NCBI GenBank assembly: GCA_964450405.1
Contig: CAYVCQ010000003.1
Location: forward strand, 186,001 to 250,000
Direction of reading: 5' to 3'
Source of the DNA: WRGT01 sp964450405
GTDB lineage: Bacteria > Spirochaetota > UBA4802 > UBA5550
Length of the DNA: 64,000 bases
Shown piece by piece: positions 1-8,234 of this stretch (its first letter is position 1; each line of letters begins with the position of its first letter). The notes under the pieces are model-generated. The model was not told where the DNA came from. It did not search any database and saw nothing but the letters and a program-made list of their open reading frames with translations. The position numbers and the translations under genes are program-made.

Positions 1-114
1 ACACAACAGGAATTATTGAAAAGATACTATAAAGATCTATCTATTTTTTTTCTTGTAGTTTTCATTGTATTTGCAATCTTCCTTATATATAAGTATTTTA
101 TAAAAAAGAAATAA
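1..114 (+). CDS. C-terminal end of a membrane protein (5' end outside window)
   Basis: An open frame enters from the left edge in frame 1 and stops at TAA 112-114. The visible 37 residues hold a short polar stretch (TQQELLKRYYKDL), one hydrophobic helix of about 20 residues and a lysine-rich end (YKYFIKKK). This is a typical C-terminal membrane anchor with the tail on the cytoplasmic side. The family cannot be named from this fragment. About 150 bases separate it from the next gene, so the two need not be co-transcribed. Confidence 0.6.
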   Translation, partial: TQQELLKRYYKDLSIFFLVVFIVFAIFLIYKYFIKKK

Positions 115-267
115 TAATGCGTAAGAATAAAATCGCTCAAATTTCTCCCTTCTTCCTTCCCGCTGAGAAATGCCAATCGATTAAATTCTTACCTCGTTCA
201 TTATAATATTTGTTTCAAACATGTATTTTAATTTTAGAAGTATTAAAAAACAGAAAGGAGTAACTAA

Positions 268-885
268 ATGCTTATTCAGAAAGAAATGAAATTTTTCAAA
301 CTTTTCAACCAGCAGGGCGACAACATGCTCGCGGCAGCAAAATATTTCAATGAACTTGTTACAACAGGTAATTTTAACGAAGATACCATTGCTTCAATGC
401 ACAGGATAGAACATGAGGGAGATATTATAAGCAGAGAAGTATCAGTAATGCTTAACAAAACTTTCATAACACCTTTCGACAGAGAGGATATTTACGAACT
501 TTCAAATGCAATAGATAATGTAGTCGATTCGATAAATGCAATAACAAAGAGAATGAGACTATACAAACTGACAAAACCGGATGCAATTTTAAAACAGTTT
601 GCTGTTCTCATAGAACAGTCTGCCCTTTCTTTATCTGACGCCATAAAAAATCTTGAATTCTCAAAAAACTATTCACGTGTTCAGATTTACTGCAGTGATG
701 TAAACAGACTTGAAAACCTCGGTGACCAGCTGAGAGATTCTGCTATCAGCGATCTATTCGAAAAAAATCCTGATCCTATCCACATATTAAAATGGAAAGA
801 GATATATGAAACTGCCGAGAACACAATTGACATTTGTGATCACGTGGGAAAAACAATCTATTCCATTACAGTTAAGAACAACTAG
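268..885 (+). CDS. DUF47/PhoU-like phosphate transport accessory protein
   Basis: The 205-residue, largely helical protein matches the DUF47 (PhoU-related) family, which is usually encoded beside Pit-type phosphate permeases and is thought to regulate them. Visible family features are the N-terminal FFKLFNQQGDNMLAAAKYF, the first-half signature HRIEHEGDIISREV (about residues 46-60), the FDREDIYELSNAIDNVVD segment (about 71-88) and a second helical repeat near LENLGDQLRDSAISDLF (about 150-166). No membrane segment is present, so it should be cytosolic. The start has AAAGGAG eight bases upstream. The permease follows after 38 bases, which fits a two-gene operon. Confidence 0.9.
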   Translation: MLIQKEMKFFKLFNQQGDNMLAAAKYFNELVTTGNFNEDTIASMHRIEHEGDIISREVSVMLNKTFITPFDREDIYELSNAIDNVVDSINAITKRMRLYKLTKPDAILKQFAVLIEQSALSLSDAIKNLEFSKNYSRVQIYCSDVNRLENLGDQLRDSAISDLFEKNPDPIHILKWKEIYETAENTIDICDHVGKTIYSITVKNN

Positions 886-923
886 TAAAGTGTGAGATAA
901 TTGTTATATATGGAGGTAAAATT

Positions 924-1916
924 TTGACTACTACTATACTCTTACTTATTGCTCTTGCACTTTTTTTCGATTTTTTAAATGGTTTCCATGATGCCGCTAA
1001 TTCTATTGCGACTGTGGTTGCGACAAGAGTGCTGTCTCCCCGATATGCTGTAATGTGGGCTGCTTTTTTTAATTTTATTGCTTTCTTCTTTTTCAAACTT
1101 CACGTTGCAGACACTATCGGTAAAGGTATTATTGATGTAAAAATAGTCGATACACATATTATCTTTGCAACACTTGTTGGTGCTTGTATATGGAATCTTG
1201 TAACCTGGTGGTTTGGAATTCCATCAAGTTCTTCTCACGCATTAATGGGTGGCCTGGTAGGGTCTGCTGTGACAAAAGCAGGGTTCGGAGCAATAGTTCC
1301 ATCCGGACTTTTTAAAACTTTGGCATTTATAATAATTTCACCAACATTAGGTATGCTCCTGGGAATTATCATCGGAATTCTGGTCTACCGTATTTTCAAA
1401 AACAGTACACCCCGAAATGTTGATTCATTCTTCAGAAAAGGTCAGCTAGTTTCAGCGGCGGCATACAGTTTAGGACATGGCGGTAACGACGCACAGAAAA
1501 CTATGGGAATAATTGCAATACTATTATTCAGCCAGGGACTTCTTGGGCCAACTTTCCATGTCCCATTCTGGGTTGTAATTACCTGTAATGGTGCGATAGC
1601 TCTAGGTACTCTCTCCGGAGGATGGAGAATTGTTAAAACTATGGGCAATAAAATTACCAAACTTAGACCCGTTGACGGCTTTTGTGCAGAGACAGGTGGA
1701 GCAATTACACTTTTTGTTGCTTCTTTTTTAGGAGTTCCTGTAAGTACAACTCATACAATAACCGGAGCAATTGTTGGTGTAGGTTCTCTTAAACGGCTCT
1801 CAGCTGTTAAATGGGGTGTTGCTGGACGAATAGTCTGGGCATGGGTAATCACCATCCCGGCTGCAGCTGGAATTTCCATGGCCACTTATTATATCACTAC
1901 ATTTTTCAGTTTTTAA
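924..1916 (+). CDS. pit: Inorganic phosphate transporter, PiT family
   Basis: A 330-residue polytopic membrane protein of the PiT family (cation-coupled low-affinity phosphate uptake). The two inverted signature repeats are present: FDFLNGFHDAANSIATVVAT (about residues 13-32) and AAYSLGHGGNDAQKTMGI (about 180-197). GFCAETGGAI and the SSSHALMGG / VSTTHTITGAIVG pair are also present. The length is at the short end for the family and typical of bacterial forms paired with DUF47. The start is TTG with a strong GGAGG eight bases upstream; no in-frame ATG lies nearby. It forms an operon with the upstream DUF47 gene, and an intrinsic terminator follows the stop. Confidence 0.93.
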   Translation: MTTTILLLIALALFFDFLNGFHDAANSIATVVATRVLSPRYAVMWAAFFNFIAFFFFKLHVADTIGKGIIDVKIVDTHIIFATLVGACIWNLVTWWFGIPSSSSHALMGGLVGSAVTKAGFGAIVPSGLFKTLAFIIISPTLGMLLGIIIGILVYRIFKNSTPRNVDSFFRKGQLVSAAAYSLGHGGNDAQKTMGIIAILLFSQGLLGPTFHVPFWVVITCNGAIALGTLSGGWRIVKTMGNKITKLRPVDGFCAETGGAITLFVASFLGVPVSTTHTITGAIVGVGSLKRLSAVKWGVAGRIVWAWVITIPAAAGISMATYYITTFFSF

Positions 1917-1933
1917 ATTTTTTAAATAGATAT

Positions 1934-1966
1934 TCCGGTGAGATTTTTACTCACCGGATTTTATTT
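1934..1966 (+). terminator. Intrinsic terminator of the phosphate-transport operon
   Basis: A 9-bp perfect stem (TCCGGTGAG, 1934-1942, with CTCACCGGA, 1950-1958) and a 7-base loop are followed by TTTTATTT. It sits 18 bases after the pit stop codon. Confidence 0.85.
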
Positions 1967-2240
1967 GTTGATTACTTATTTAAATCAATACTGATTCTCC
2001 GTTTAATGTGACAACCGGACTGCTTATTATCTAAATATTACATATTATAATTCATTCCTATATTTAATCCGGGTAATCCATTATTTTTATAAATCTTATC
2101 ATAAAATCATTTTTTTCTACTTTCCTTCTGAAATCACTGGTATTTTACATCATATAAGACACTTTTTTTTATATTAAAAAACTTATTGTATTTTAAAGCC
2201 CTTATATTCTCATGGACATATTATAAAATAGGAAGAATAG
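1967..2240. other. AT-rich intergenic region before the helicase gene
   Basis: About 270 bases of very AT-rich sequence with no convincing ORF, repeat or structured RNA. It must contain the promoter of the downstream DEAD-box gene, but no promoter hexamer pair stands out. Confidence 0.4.
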
Positions 2241-3956
2241 ATGAACTTAGAAAAATTTAAAGATCTCGGACTCTCAGAAGAAATACTCAAAGAGCTGAAA
2301 AAGAAGGGTTTTGAAGAACCTACTGAAATTCAGGAAAAAATTATTCCGATACTGCTTAAGGAAGAAGTAGATATAGTTGGACAGGCGCAGACAGGTACCG
2401 GTAAAACAGCCGCATTCGGGCTCCCCATTCTTGAACGCATTAACTACACAGGAACAAAAAAAGTACAGGCACTTATACTAGTCCCTACCCGCGAACTTGC
2501 AATCCAGGTTTCCGAGGAGCTTAACTCATTTAAAGGTAAAAAAAGACTGCAGATTATACCGGTGTATGGCGGTCAATCCATCATAGATCAGATACGTAAA
2601 CTAAACAGCGGAGTGGATATAGTTGTAGGAACTCCCGGCAGAATCAATGACCATATAAAAAGAAAAAGTATAGATCTTGCAGATGTATCATATGTTGTAC
2701 TTGATGAAGCCGATGAAATGCTTAATATGGGATTCATCGACGAGGTTGAAGAGATTCTCAGAAAGACAAATCCCAACAGAAAAACACTTTTGTTCTCGGC
2801 AACAATGCATGACAGCATATTAAAAATTGCCAAAAAACACATGAAAGAGTTTAAGACTGTTATTACAAAGAATCTTCAGCTTACAGCAGAACTAACTGAT
2901 CAGATATATTTTGAAGTTTCAAATTCTGACAAGGTTGAGTCACTCAGCCGTATAATAGACATGGAAATTGATTTCTATGGACTTGTATTCTGCAGAACCA
3001 AGGTCGCTGTAGATGAGCTTGTAAACAAGCTCGTTGATCGTGGTTACAGCGCCGAAGGTATTCATGGCGACCTCTCTCAGCATCAAAGGGAACGTACTCT
3101 TGAGAAATTCAAAAAAAGAAGAACCAGTATTCTTGTTGCGACAGATGTTGCCGCTCGTGGAATTGACGTAAATAATCTTTCTCATGTAATCAACTACTCT
3201 CTCCCGCAAGACCCTGAGGCGTATGTCCATAGAATAGGAAGAACAGGGCGTGCCGGAAAAAAAGGAATTGCTATTACATTTATAAGTTCTGATGAATACC
3301 GTAAACTTATGTTCATACAAAAAATTGCAAAAACCACAATAAGAAAAGAAAAAATACCCGGTGCATCGGATATAATTAAAATTAAAAAATCAAGAATACA
3401 GGCCGAATTATTCAAGATAATTGAAGAGAAAACTCACACCGAATATTTAAAAACAGCTGAGGGAATACTTAAGGATAACGATCCCGTTGAAGTACTCGCA
3501 GCAATTCTTAAATATTCATTCCAGGATCAGCTGAGCGAAAAACAATACAAGAACATAAACGAAGTATCCGTAGATAGAAAAGGGACATCCAGACTATTTG
3601 TTTCACTTGGCATTAAAGACGGCATCTCAACAAGATCGCTTATTAAAATGATTACAAATGAAACTACAGTTAAGGCCGGCAGCATCAACGATGTTAAAGT
3701 TATGGATAGCTTTTCATTCTTAACAGTACCCTTTGAAGACGCAGAATTAATTCTTAAAAGCTTCAACAACAAAGAAGGGGAAAGAAAAACTATTGTCCAG
3801 AGAGCCAATGACTCTAAAGGTGGTAAACCTGATCGTGACCGACCAAGAAGAGAAGGATCATCGGATAGACCAAGACCCGATAGAGATAAGACCCCGCGTG
3901 ATAGAAACTTTACCGGAAAACCGGGAACGGATACACGACGTAAAAAGAAATACTAA
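2241..3956 (+). CDS. deaD: DEAD-box ATP-dependent RNA helicase with DbpA-type RNA-binding domain
   Basis: A 571-residue helicase with the full DEAD-box set. It has the Q motif (GFEEPTEIQEKIIP), motif I AQTGTGKT (49-56), PTRELAIQ, motif II DEAD (155-158), SAT (about 186-188), GLVFCRTK, ATDVAARGIDV and motif VI HRIGRTGRAG (about 330). After the two RecA-like lobes comes a DbpA/CsdA-type RNA-binding fold (about 445-515, SRLFVSLGIKDGISTRSLI). The tail is basic and Arg/Asp/Pro-rich, ending TRRKKKY, and probably binds RNA non-specifically. The layout matches DeaD/CsdA, which acts in ribosome assembly, RNA decay and cold adaptation. The exact role cannot be read from sequence. It is monocistronic, with a hairpin just downstream. 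Confidence 0.93.
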   Translation: MNLEKFKDLGLSEEILKELKKKGFEEPTEIQEKIIPILLKEEVDIVGQAQTGTGKTAAFGLPILERINYTGTKKVQALILVPTRELAIQVSEELNSFKGKKRLQIIPVYGGQSIIDQIRKLNSGVDIVVGTPGRINDHIKRKSIDLADVSYVVLDEADEMLNMGFIDEVEEILRKTNPNRKTLLFSATMHDSILKIAKKHMKEFKTVITKNLQLTAELTDQIYFEVSNSDKVESLSRIIDMEIDFYGLVFCRTKVAVDELVNKLVDRGYSAEGIHGDLSQHQRERTLEKFKKRRTSILVATDVAARGIDVNNLSHVINYSLPQDPEAYVHRIGRTGRAGKKGIAITFISSDEYRKLMFIQKIAKTTIRKEKIPGASDIIKIKKSRIQAELFKIIEEKTHTEYLKTAEGILKDNDPVEVLAAILKYSFQDQLSEKQYKNINEVSVDRKGTSRLFVSLGIKDGISTRSLIKMITNETTVKAGSINDVKVMDSFSFLTVPFEDAELILKSFNNKEGERKTIVQRANDSKGGKPDRDRPRREGSSDRPRPDRDKTPRDRNFTGKPGTDTRRKKKY

Positions 3957-3964
3957 ATAAACTC

Positions 3965-4003
3965 ATTCCGGCTGAAGTTCAAAATTTGGAAATCAGCCGG
4001 AAT
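3965..4003 (+). terminator. Hairpin downstream of the helicase gene
   Basis: Perfect 11-bp arms ATTCCGGCTGA (3965-3975) and TCAGCCGGAAT (3993-4003) with a 17-base loop lie 8 bases after the stop. The tail (attcgtcttcc) is only moderately T-rich, so termination may be imperfect. Confidence 0.55.
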
Positions 4004-4119
4004 ATTCGTCTTCCCCGCTAAAACACAACTATCGATATTTCACTTTTACTTTATAAAATTTACGGCCGGACTTGTTTTTTTTCTCCAATTGTATTATAAA
4101 TATGAAAGGAGGTACCGGT

Positions 4120-4380
4120 ATGAAAAAACTTTTTGTTGTTTTATTTGTTATTGCAGCTGTAAATCTTTTTGCAGCGGATCTGGTTAACAAAGATTCAGTA
4201 TCTTATGATATTTCGATTGAAGAGTATGGAACAACTCACACTTCAATCGGAAGCAGCACTACGGTAATGGGGGGCGCTCCAAATGGCGCAACGATTACAA
4301 TAAAAAACACAGGATCTACAATTAAAGTTAATGGTAACGCCGAAGTTATAATAAAAGATGGAGTTCTATCTCAGAATTGA
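4120..4380 (+). CDS. Small secreted protein of unknown function
   Basis: An 86-residue protein that I do not recognise. It begins MKKLFVVLFVIAAVNLFAAD, a clear Sec signal peptide likely cleaved after LFA. The mature part is about 66 residues, rich in Thr, Ser, Gly and Ile/Val, which suggests a small beta-sheet protein of the periplasm or surface. No cysteine and no lipobox are present. A longer frame opens 48 bases upstream, but the AAAGGAGG placed before ATG 4120 and the signal peptide decide the start. It is monocistronic and converges with the transporter genes on the other strand. Confidence 0.65.
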   Translation: MKKLFVVLFVIAAVNLFAADLVNKDSVSYDISIEEYGTTHTSIGSSTTVMGGAPNGATITIKNTGSTIKVNGNAEVIIKDGVLSQN

Positions 4381-4415
4381 TTTCATTTATTATGTAATCT
4401 ATTCTACAGAAACTT

Positions 4416-5165
4416 TCACACTCCACAGACAGGACACCCCTGAAAGCGGAGCGGCTTTTCGAGGTTACTTTCAGATAGAAGTAATCCGTTATTCAGGATT
4501 TCAATGGATTTTCCGTCCGCTGCTATCTCTCCATCTTTAACAATAATTGTTCTTTCGCAAAGATCCATTGCCATATCGAGGTCATGAGTAGCAATAATTT
4601 TTGTATGATTAAAACTTTTTAGAAGCTCTATCAATCTTCGTCTGGCCTTTGGATCAAGATTTGAAGTTGGCTCGTCCATCACCAGAATATCAGGAGACAT
4701 TGAGAGCACAGTAGCAATTGCTACAGCTCGTTTTTCACCTCCGGATAGCCTATGTGTCGGACGACTGATTAAATGAAGAACTCCAACCATTTCAAGAGTT
4801 TCCCTGACCCTCTCCTCAACGATATCAATAGTGAGCCCCATGTTAAGGGGACCGAAGGCTACATCATCATATACAGTAGGCATAAACAGCTGATCATCGG
4901 AATCCTGAAATACCATCCCCACTGAACGTCTTATATTATGAACTGTCTCTTTCGTAAGAGGAAAATCTCCAATTCTTAAAGATCCTTGACCCGGCAGAAG
5001 ATGTCCGTTTAGATGCATGAGCAGAGTAGACTTCCCTGCACCATTTGCACCTACGATAGCAACTGATTCACCGTGAGTAATAAGAAATGAGATATTTTTT
5101 AAAGCCCTGTTTCCATCAGGATAAGTATATGCCAGCTCTTTAGCTTCAACTATATGATGACTCAT
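4416..5165 (-). CDS. cbiO: Energy-coupling factor / cobalt-type ABC transporter ATP-binding protein
   Basis: A 249-residue ABC ATPase of the CbiO/EcfA class. It has Walker A GANGAGKST (about residues 37-45), the Q-loop region MVFQDSDDQLFMPTVYDDVAFGPLN typical of this class, ABC signature LSGGEKRAVAIA, Walker B ILVMDEP and the switch His in KIIATHDLDMA. The C-terminus ends in CPVCGV, two cysteines that are unusual for the family. Its ATG overlaps the 3' end of the permease gene by 4 bases, so the two are translationally coupled. No substrate-binding CbiM/CbiN or S-component is present beside it, so the substrate (cobalt, nickel or a vitamin) is undetermined. Confidence 0.88.
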   Translation of the reverse strand: MSHHIVEAKELAYTYPDGNRALKNISFLITHGESVAIVGANGAGKSTLLMHLNGHLLPGQGSLRIGDFPLTKETVHNIRRSVGMVFQDSDDQLFMPTVYDDVAFGPLNMGLTIDIVEERVRETLEMVGVLHLISRPTHRLSGGEKRAVAIATVLSMSPDILVMDEPTSNLDPKARRRLIELLKSFNHTKIIATHDLDMAMDLCERTIIVKDGEIAADGKSIEILNNGLLLSESNLEKPLRFQGCPVCGV

Positions 5166-5935
5166 AAAAATAACCCCGTTACAAAATTACCCGCAGCTTG
5201 CGGAATATTGACAAATCGGAACAATAAAAATAATAATGCCCATATCAGCACAAAAAATACTTCTTTGTAACCGGATTTATATCTATTCATAATTCTGATA
5301 TTCCCATCAAATCCTCTGGAAACCATAGCCATATGAATTCTCTCTGCCCTGTTGATAGTTCTTAGAAGAAGATTACCAAGCAGCGGTCCATAACTTTTAA
5401 TCCCGCGTCCTTTTCCATCAAATGATCTCAAATTTCTTGCACGCACCATCCTTGCCGCCTCTTCTGCCAGTACAAAGATATACCGGTATAGAAAAAGAAG
5501 CTGAACTGCAAAGATTTTCGGCGCCCCCAGCCTATTTAATGCAAAACAGATGTTATTGAAGCCCGTACACGCAATGAGTGCCAGAGCTGTAGATACTGTT
5601 AATGCAAACCTTATCATTATTGAGATAAAAGAGATCCATCCGCCGGAAATGCCGATGCTCCCAATGTAAATCATAATACTTTTATCAAAAAGCGGATTAA
5701 AAATCCCTATCATCAGGGCAAATGGCGAAACATATAATATTTTCTTAAGAATATAAATTACAGGAATATTGCCCGCAGTGAGAAGGTATATCGGAAAAAT
5801 TACAAATGGAACAAGCATTGATATTTGATACTTCCCGAATGAAACAACAGTTAAAATAAAAAATAATGAAGTAATCAGCTTGGCCCTGGGGTCGATTTTA
5901 TGTACAGGAGTATTCTGATATGAAAGAATATCCAT
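5162..5935 (-). CDS. cbiQ: Energy-coupling factor transporter transmembrane protein, CbiQ/EcfT type
   Basis: A 257-residue membrane permease. It starts with the family-typical HKIDPRAKLITSLFFI, contains several hydrophobic helices, and carries the coupling-helix segment AARMVRARNLRSFDG (about residues 160-175) with a second Ala-Arg-Gly-like motif, MAMVSRGFDGNIR (about 200-212). These contact the ATPase. It is the first gene of a two-gene minus-strand operon with the ATPase. No cobalamin-riboswitch consensus was found in the roughly 300 bases upstream. Confidence 0.85.
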   Translation of the reverse strand: MDILSYQNTPVHKIDPRAKLITSLFFILTVVSFGKYQISMLVPFVIFPIYLLTAGNIPVIYILKKILYVSPFALMIGIFNPLFDKSIMIYIGSIGISGGWISFISIMIRFALTVSTALALIACTGFNNICFALNRLGAPKIFAVQLLFLYRYIFVLAEEAARMVRARNLRSFDGKGRGIKSYGPLLGNLLLRTINRAERIHMAMVSRGFDGNIRIMNRYKSGYKEVFFVLIWALLFLLFRFVNIPQAAGNFVTGLFL

Positions 5936-6253
5936 ATATCCAAGATTTAGAAGTGATGATTCTATTTTAGAAATAACATTCTCCGGTTAAATTAACTGCA
6001 GAAAAAAATTACTGCTGCTGCTGATTACTCCATTATAAACTCTATTTACTCACTGCAACATTTTTTCTTTCTTGCAGAATAAATCCTTCAAAGTTTTAAG
6101 TTAAAAAAGTGCATTACATGTAATTGAAGAGTTGTTTAGTAAAAATTGTACATTATTTTTAAGTATTCATCTTCTACTATAAAAAAATGATTATGTAAAA
6201 ACCGTTATTGCCGATAAACTAAATGGGACATAATTTATCATCGGAGTTAACTA
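5936..6253. other. Divergent intergenic region
   Basis: 318 AT-rich bases lie between divergently transcribed cbiQ and the 74-residue protein gene. It must hold both promoters. I see no riboswitch consensus, no repeat and no convincing additional ORF. Confidence 0.4.
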
Positions 6254-6478
6254 ATGAAAGAAACAAAAACAAAGAGTAAATCATTCAGGGAATTACTTGA
6301 GAAATACCTTGAAATAAAAGGACTTGATATTGTAGTAATTTTAAATGACGGGAAAGAAGTTGAGCTCTACAAGAACCGCGAGATAATAGATGATATGATA
6401 GTAACTATGGACAATTACCACAACCGCCAGAGCATTCCGATTTCAGAAGTTAAGTCCGTGGATATGTTTGCTGCATAA
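6254..6478 (+). CDS. 74-residue protein with an Sm/Hfq-like sequence pattern
   Basis: Small basic/acidic protein without signal peptide or cysteine. An N-terminal helix (SKSFRELLEKYLEIKG, residues 8-23) is followed by strands VVILNDGKEVEL and REIIDDMIVTMDN and a closing segment IPISEVKSVDMF. This order (helix, then a strand with Asn-Asp-Gly turn, then a late IPISEV strand) resembles the Sm fold, in which Hfq has VNGIKLQG and KHAIST at comparable places. The Hfq KHAIS residues are not conserved, so it is at best a distant relative or another SH3-like barrel. The start has GGAG nine bases upstream. It is a single gene ended by a strong bidirectional terminator. Confidence 0.6.
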   Translation: MKETKTKSKSFRELLEKYLEIKGLDIVVILNDGKEVELYKNREIIDDMIVTMDNYHNRQSIPISEVKSVDMFAA

Positions 6479-6507
6479 AAAGCAATAATTTATAACCTCA
6501 TATTTAT

Positions 6508-6546
6508 AAAACAATAAATCCCGCCTTTAGCGGGATTTATTGTTTT
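6508..6546. terminator. Bidirectional intrinsic terminator
   Basis: Perfect 17-bp arms (6508-6524 and 6530-6546) around a 5-base loop. The core is AATCCCGC/GCGGGATT with A-rich and T-rich outer flanks. It lies between convergent genes ending at 6478 (+) and 6593 (-) and serves both. Confidence 0.92.
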
Positions 6547-6592
6547 ATATCGTCACAACTTTCTATACTTTTAAAAAACCCCGGTAATAGTA

Positions 6593-7171
6593 TTACTTTT
6601 CATTAGCTTTCAATTTAATAGTACGGATAAGGGCATTAACTGCTTCATTAGCTGCATCACTGAAAGTAAAAGCCGACCTTGTAAAAGACCCTGACCATAT
6701 TACATCACCTGTTTTACAGGAAATCATTCTGGCAGTAACACCAACAGTTGAAGTACTTTCAAGCCATGAAAATATATATAAAAATGAGGTGAGATTTTCA
6801 AATGTCCTGTAATCATGAATAGAGCCGAAGATCATATAATCAGCATCCAGAGTCTTACCTGTTTCAATAATCCATTTTCCGGGAAACTCACTTTTTTTTA
6901 AAACAGAATAATCGACAGAAGAAGATGTCTTCTCTATTCCTATTACATTAAACCCCTTCAACATAAGTTTAGATTCAAAAACACTTCTGACAAGTTCACC
7001 GGAATTATTGTTATTCCCCTCGGAGTTGTTGTAATCTCTAAATGGAAGCACTGCGATTTTCGCCGTGCTCCTGTCTACTGAAGCTTTGTTAAAAAAAGTC
7101 GGATTGCTTACACAGGAGACAAAACTTAAAATGAGAATAATTGATATTTTAAATAAATGTTTTCTTTTCAT
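6593..7171 (-). CDS. Lipoprotein with CsgG/LpoB-like domain
   Basis: A 192-residue lipoprotein. It has signal peptide MKRKHLFKISIILILSFVSC with the lipid-attached Cys at about residue 20. The mature domain opens with KIAVLPFRDYNN, then has an amphipathic segment with GFNVIG, the strand-turn GKTLDADYMIFGSIHDY, and the late VTARMISCKTGDVIWSG motif. This order is typical of CsgG, LpoB and related periplasmic/outer-membrane accessory lipoproteins. ATG 7171 is preferred over an in-frame TTG 15 bases upstream because GGTG is well placed and the signal peptide then starts correctly. It is the last gene of a minus-strand group, 27 bases after the barrel gene. The partner it serves is unknown. Confidence 0.8.
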   Translation of the reverse strand: MKRKHLFKISIILILSFVSCVSNPTFFNKASVDRSTAKIAVLPFRDYNNSEGNNNNSGELVRSVFESKLMLKGFNVIGIEKTSSSVDYSVLKKSEFPGKWIIETGKTLDADYMIFGSIHDYRTFENLTSFLYIFSWLESTSTVGVTARMISCKTGDVIWSGSFTRSAFTFSDAANEAVNALIRTIKLKANEK

Positions 7172-7198
7172 ATTCACCACTTGCAATAAAGTTTTACT

Positions 7199-7834
7199 CT
7201 AAAATGCTTTACCAACACCGATTTTCAAGAAAATAACAATACCGCTGCTGGAAAAGCCCCTACCCGTAGGAACATCTATTTTTACATTCTTATCTGAACC
7301 CCTGCTGATAAGCCTGGCACCTATACCCCCCATTAGTTCCGGACAAAAAAATACACCCTCGCTTACCTCACAATCAAATCCAAGGGATAAAACAGCATGA
7401 AGAATGTATGAGTTTATATCATCAGGTGAAGCAAACTGCATAAATGGTCCGGCACCGAACCAGGGATTAATCGGCGCAAAATCAAAATGTCTCAATACTG
7501 AAAACCCGACTTCATGGAGGGGAATCTGCCCGTTAGTATCATTGAAATCCCGGATATTGTTGTTTATTGAAGTCGGGTAAAAGAACCAGTTGGTTCTTAT
7601 TGAAATATAAGGTGTTGTAAGATAATCAAAGAACCCTCCAGGAGCTAAGGCCGAGTTCCATGTTGGATTATTCTGTACAGTAATTGAACCGGATTCAATT
7701 GCAAGATATGTCGAAGCCCAGGAAATAGTCATATTTGGCCCAAGGATTCGCCTTACAGCAGAAAAAGAATTATTAACAGAAGTTATAATTATCAGAATGG
7801 TTAGATAAATATACATTCCATGAATTTTTTTCAT
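7199..7834 (-). CDS. Probable outer-membrane beta-barrel protein
   Basis: 211 residues; no specific family recognised. A signal peptide (MYIYLTILIIITSVNNSFSA) is followed by alternating hydrophobic/aromatic strands separated by Gly/Asn/Pro-rich turns, for example PWFGAGPFMQF, and a last strand GIVIFLKIGVGKAF ending in Phe. That is the usual signal for insertion by the BAM complex. An 8-12 strand outer-membrane barrel is the likely fold. The gene lies between a small membrane protein and the CsgG-like lipoprotein, and the three may form one envelope-related transcript. Confidence 0.6.
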   Translation of the reverse strand: MKKIHGMYIYLTILIIITSVNNSFSAVRRILGPNMTISWASTYLAIESGSITVQNNPTWNSALAPGGFFDYLTTPYISIRTNWFFYPTSINNNIRDFNDTNGQIPLHEVGFSVLRHFDFAPINPWFGAGPFMQFASPDDINSYILHAVLSLGFDCEVSEGVFFCPELMGGIGARLISRGSDKNVKIDVPTGRGFSSSGIVIFLKIGVGKAF

Positions 7835-7856
7835 AGTGAATAATGCCTTTTTATAA

Positions 7857-8183
7857 TTAATACTTCTTTCTCTCTCTGTTGTGATTTAATTTGTTCATTA
7901 TATATAATGCTATATAAGCGCCGATAAAACCTGCTATGAGATTAATTCCTGCTCCGCGTGATAAAAATTCAAGCAAAGTGACAATTTTGTCATAAAACAG
8001 AGTATCAAGAACCAGCCCGCCAATTAGTGCACCGATTACTCCGACTACAAGACCCCCGATATAACCGCCGAAAAGGTCTCTCTTTTTTAAATTGTAAAAA
8101 ATAAAAGCAACAATTGCACCAAGCCCTACATACAGAACAACCGCCTTTACCACTCTGAGAAAACCTAAAACTCCTTCAGACAT
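7857..8183 (-). CDS. Small glycine-rich membrane protein, GlsB/YeaQ/YmgE-like
   Basis: A 108-residue inner-membrane protein with four hydrophobic segments. Glycine-rich helices (GGYIGGLVVGVIGALIGGLV and INLIAGFIGAYIALYIMNKL) resemble the transglycosylase-associated family (GlsB/YeaQ/YmgE), whose members are stress-linked but of unknown biochemical role. It has two extra N-terminal membrane segments relative to the usual 80-85-residue members. It follows tsaC by about 50 bases on the same strand. Confidence 0.65.
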   Translation of the reverse strand: MSEGVLGFLRVVKAVVLYVGLGAIVAFIFYNLKKRDLFGGYIGGLVVGVIGALIGGLVLDTLFYDKIVTLLEFLSRGAGINLIAGFIGAYIALYIMNKLNHNRERKKY

Positions 8184-8234
8184 TTTGCACCTCTCAATAT
8201 TTAGAACTATTTACAGGAAAATACAAAGTACTCC

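Noticed and set aside
5936..6253. Cobalamin riboswitch upstream of cbiQ
   Set aside because: The conserved box sequences were not found on the minus strand, and the region is low-complexity AT.
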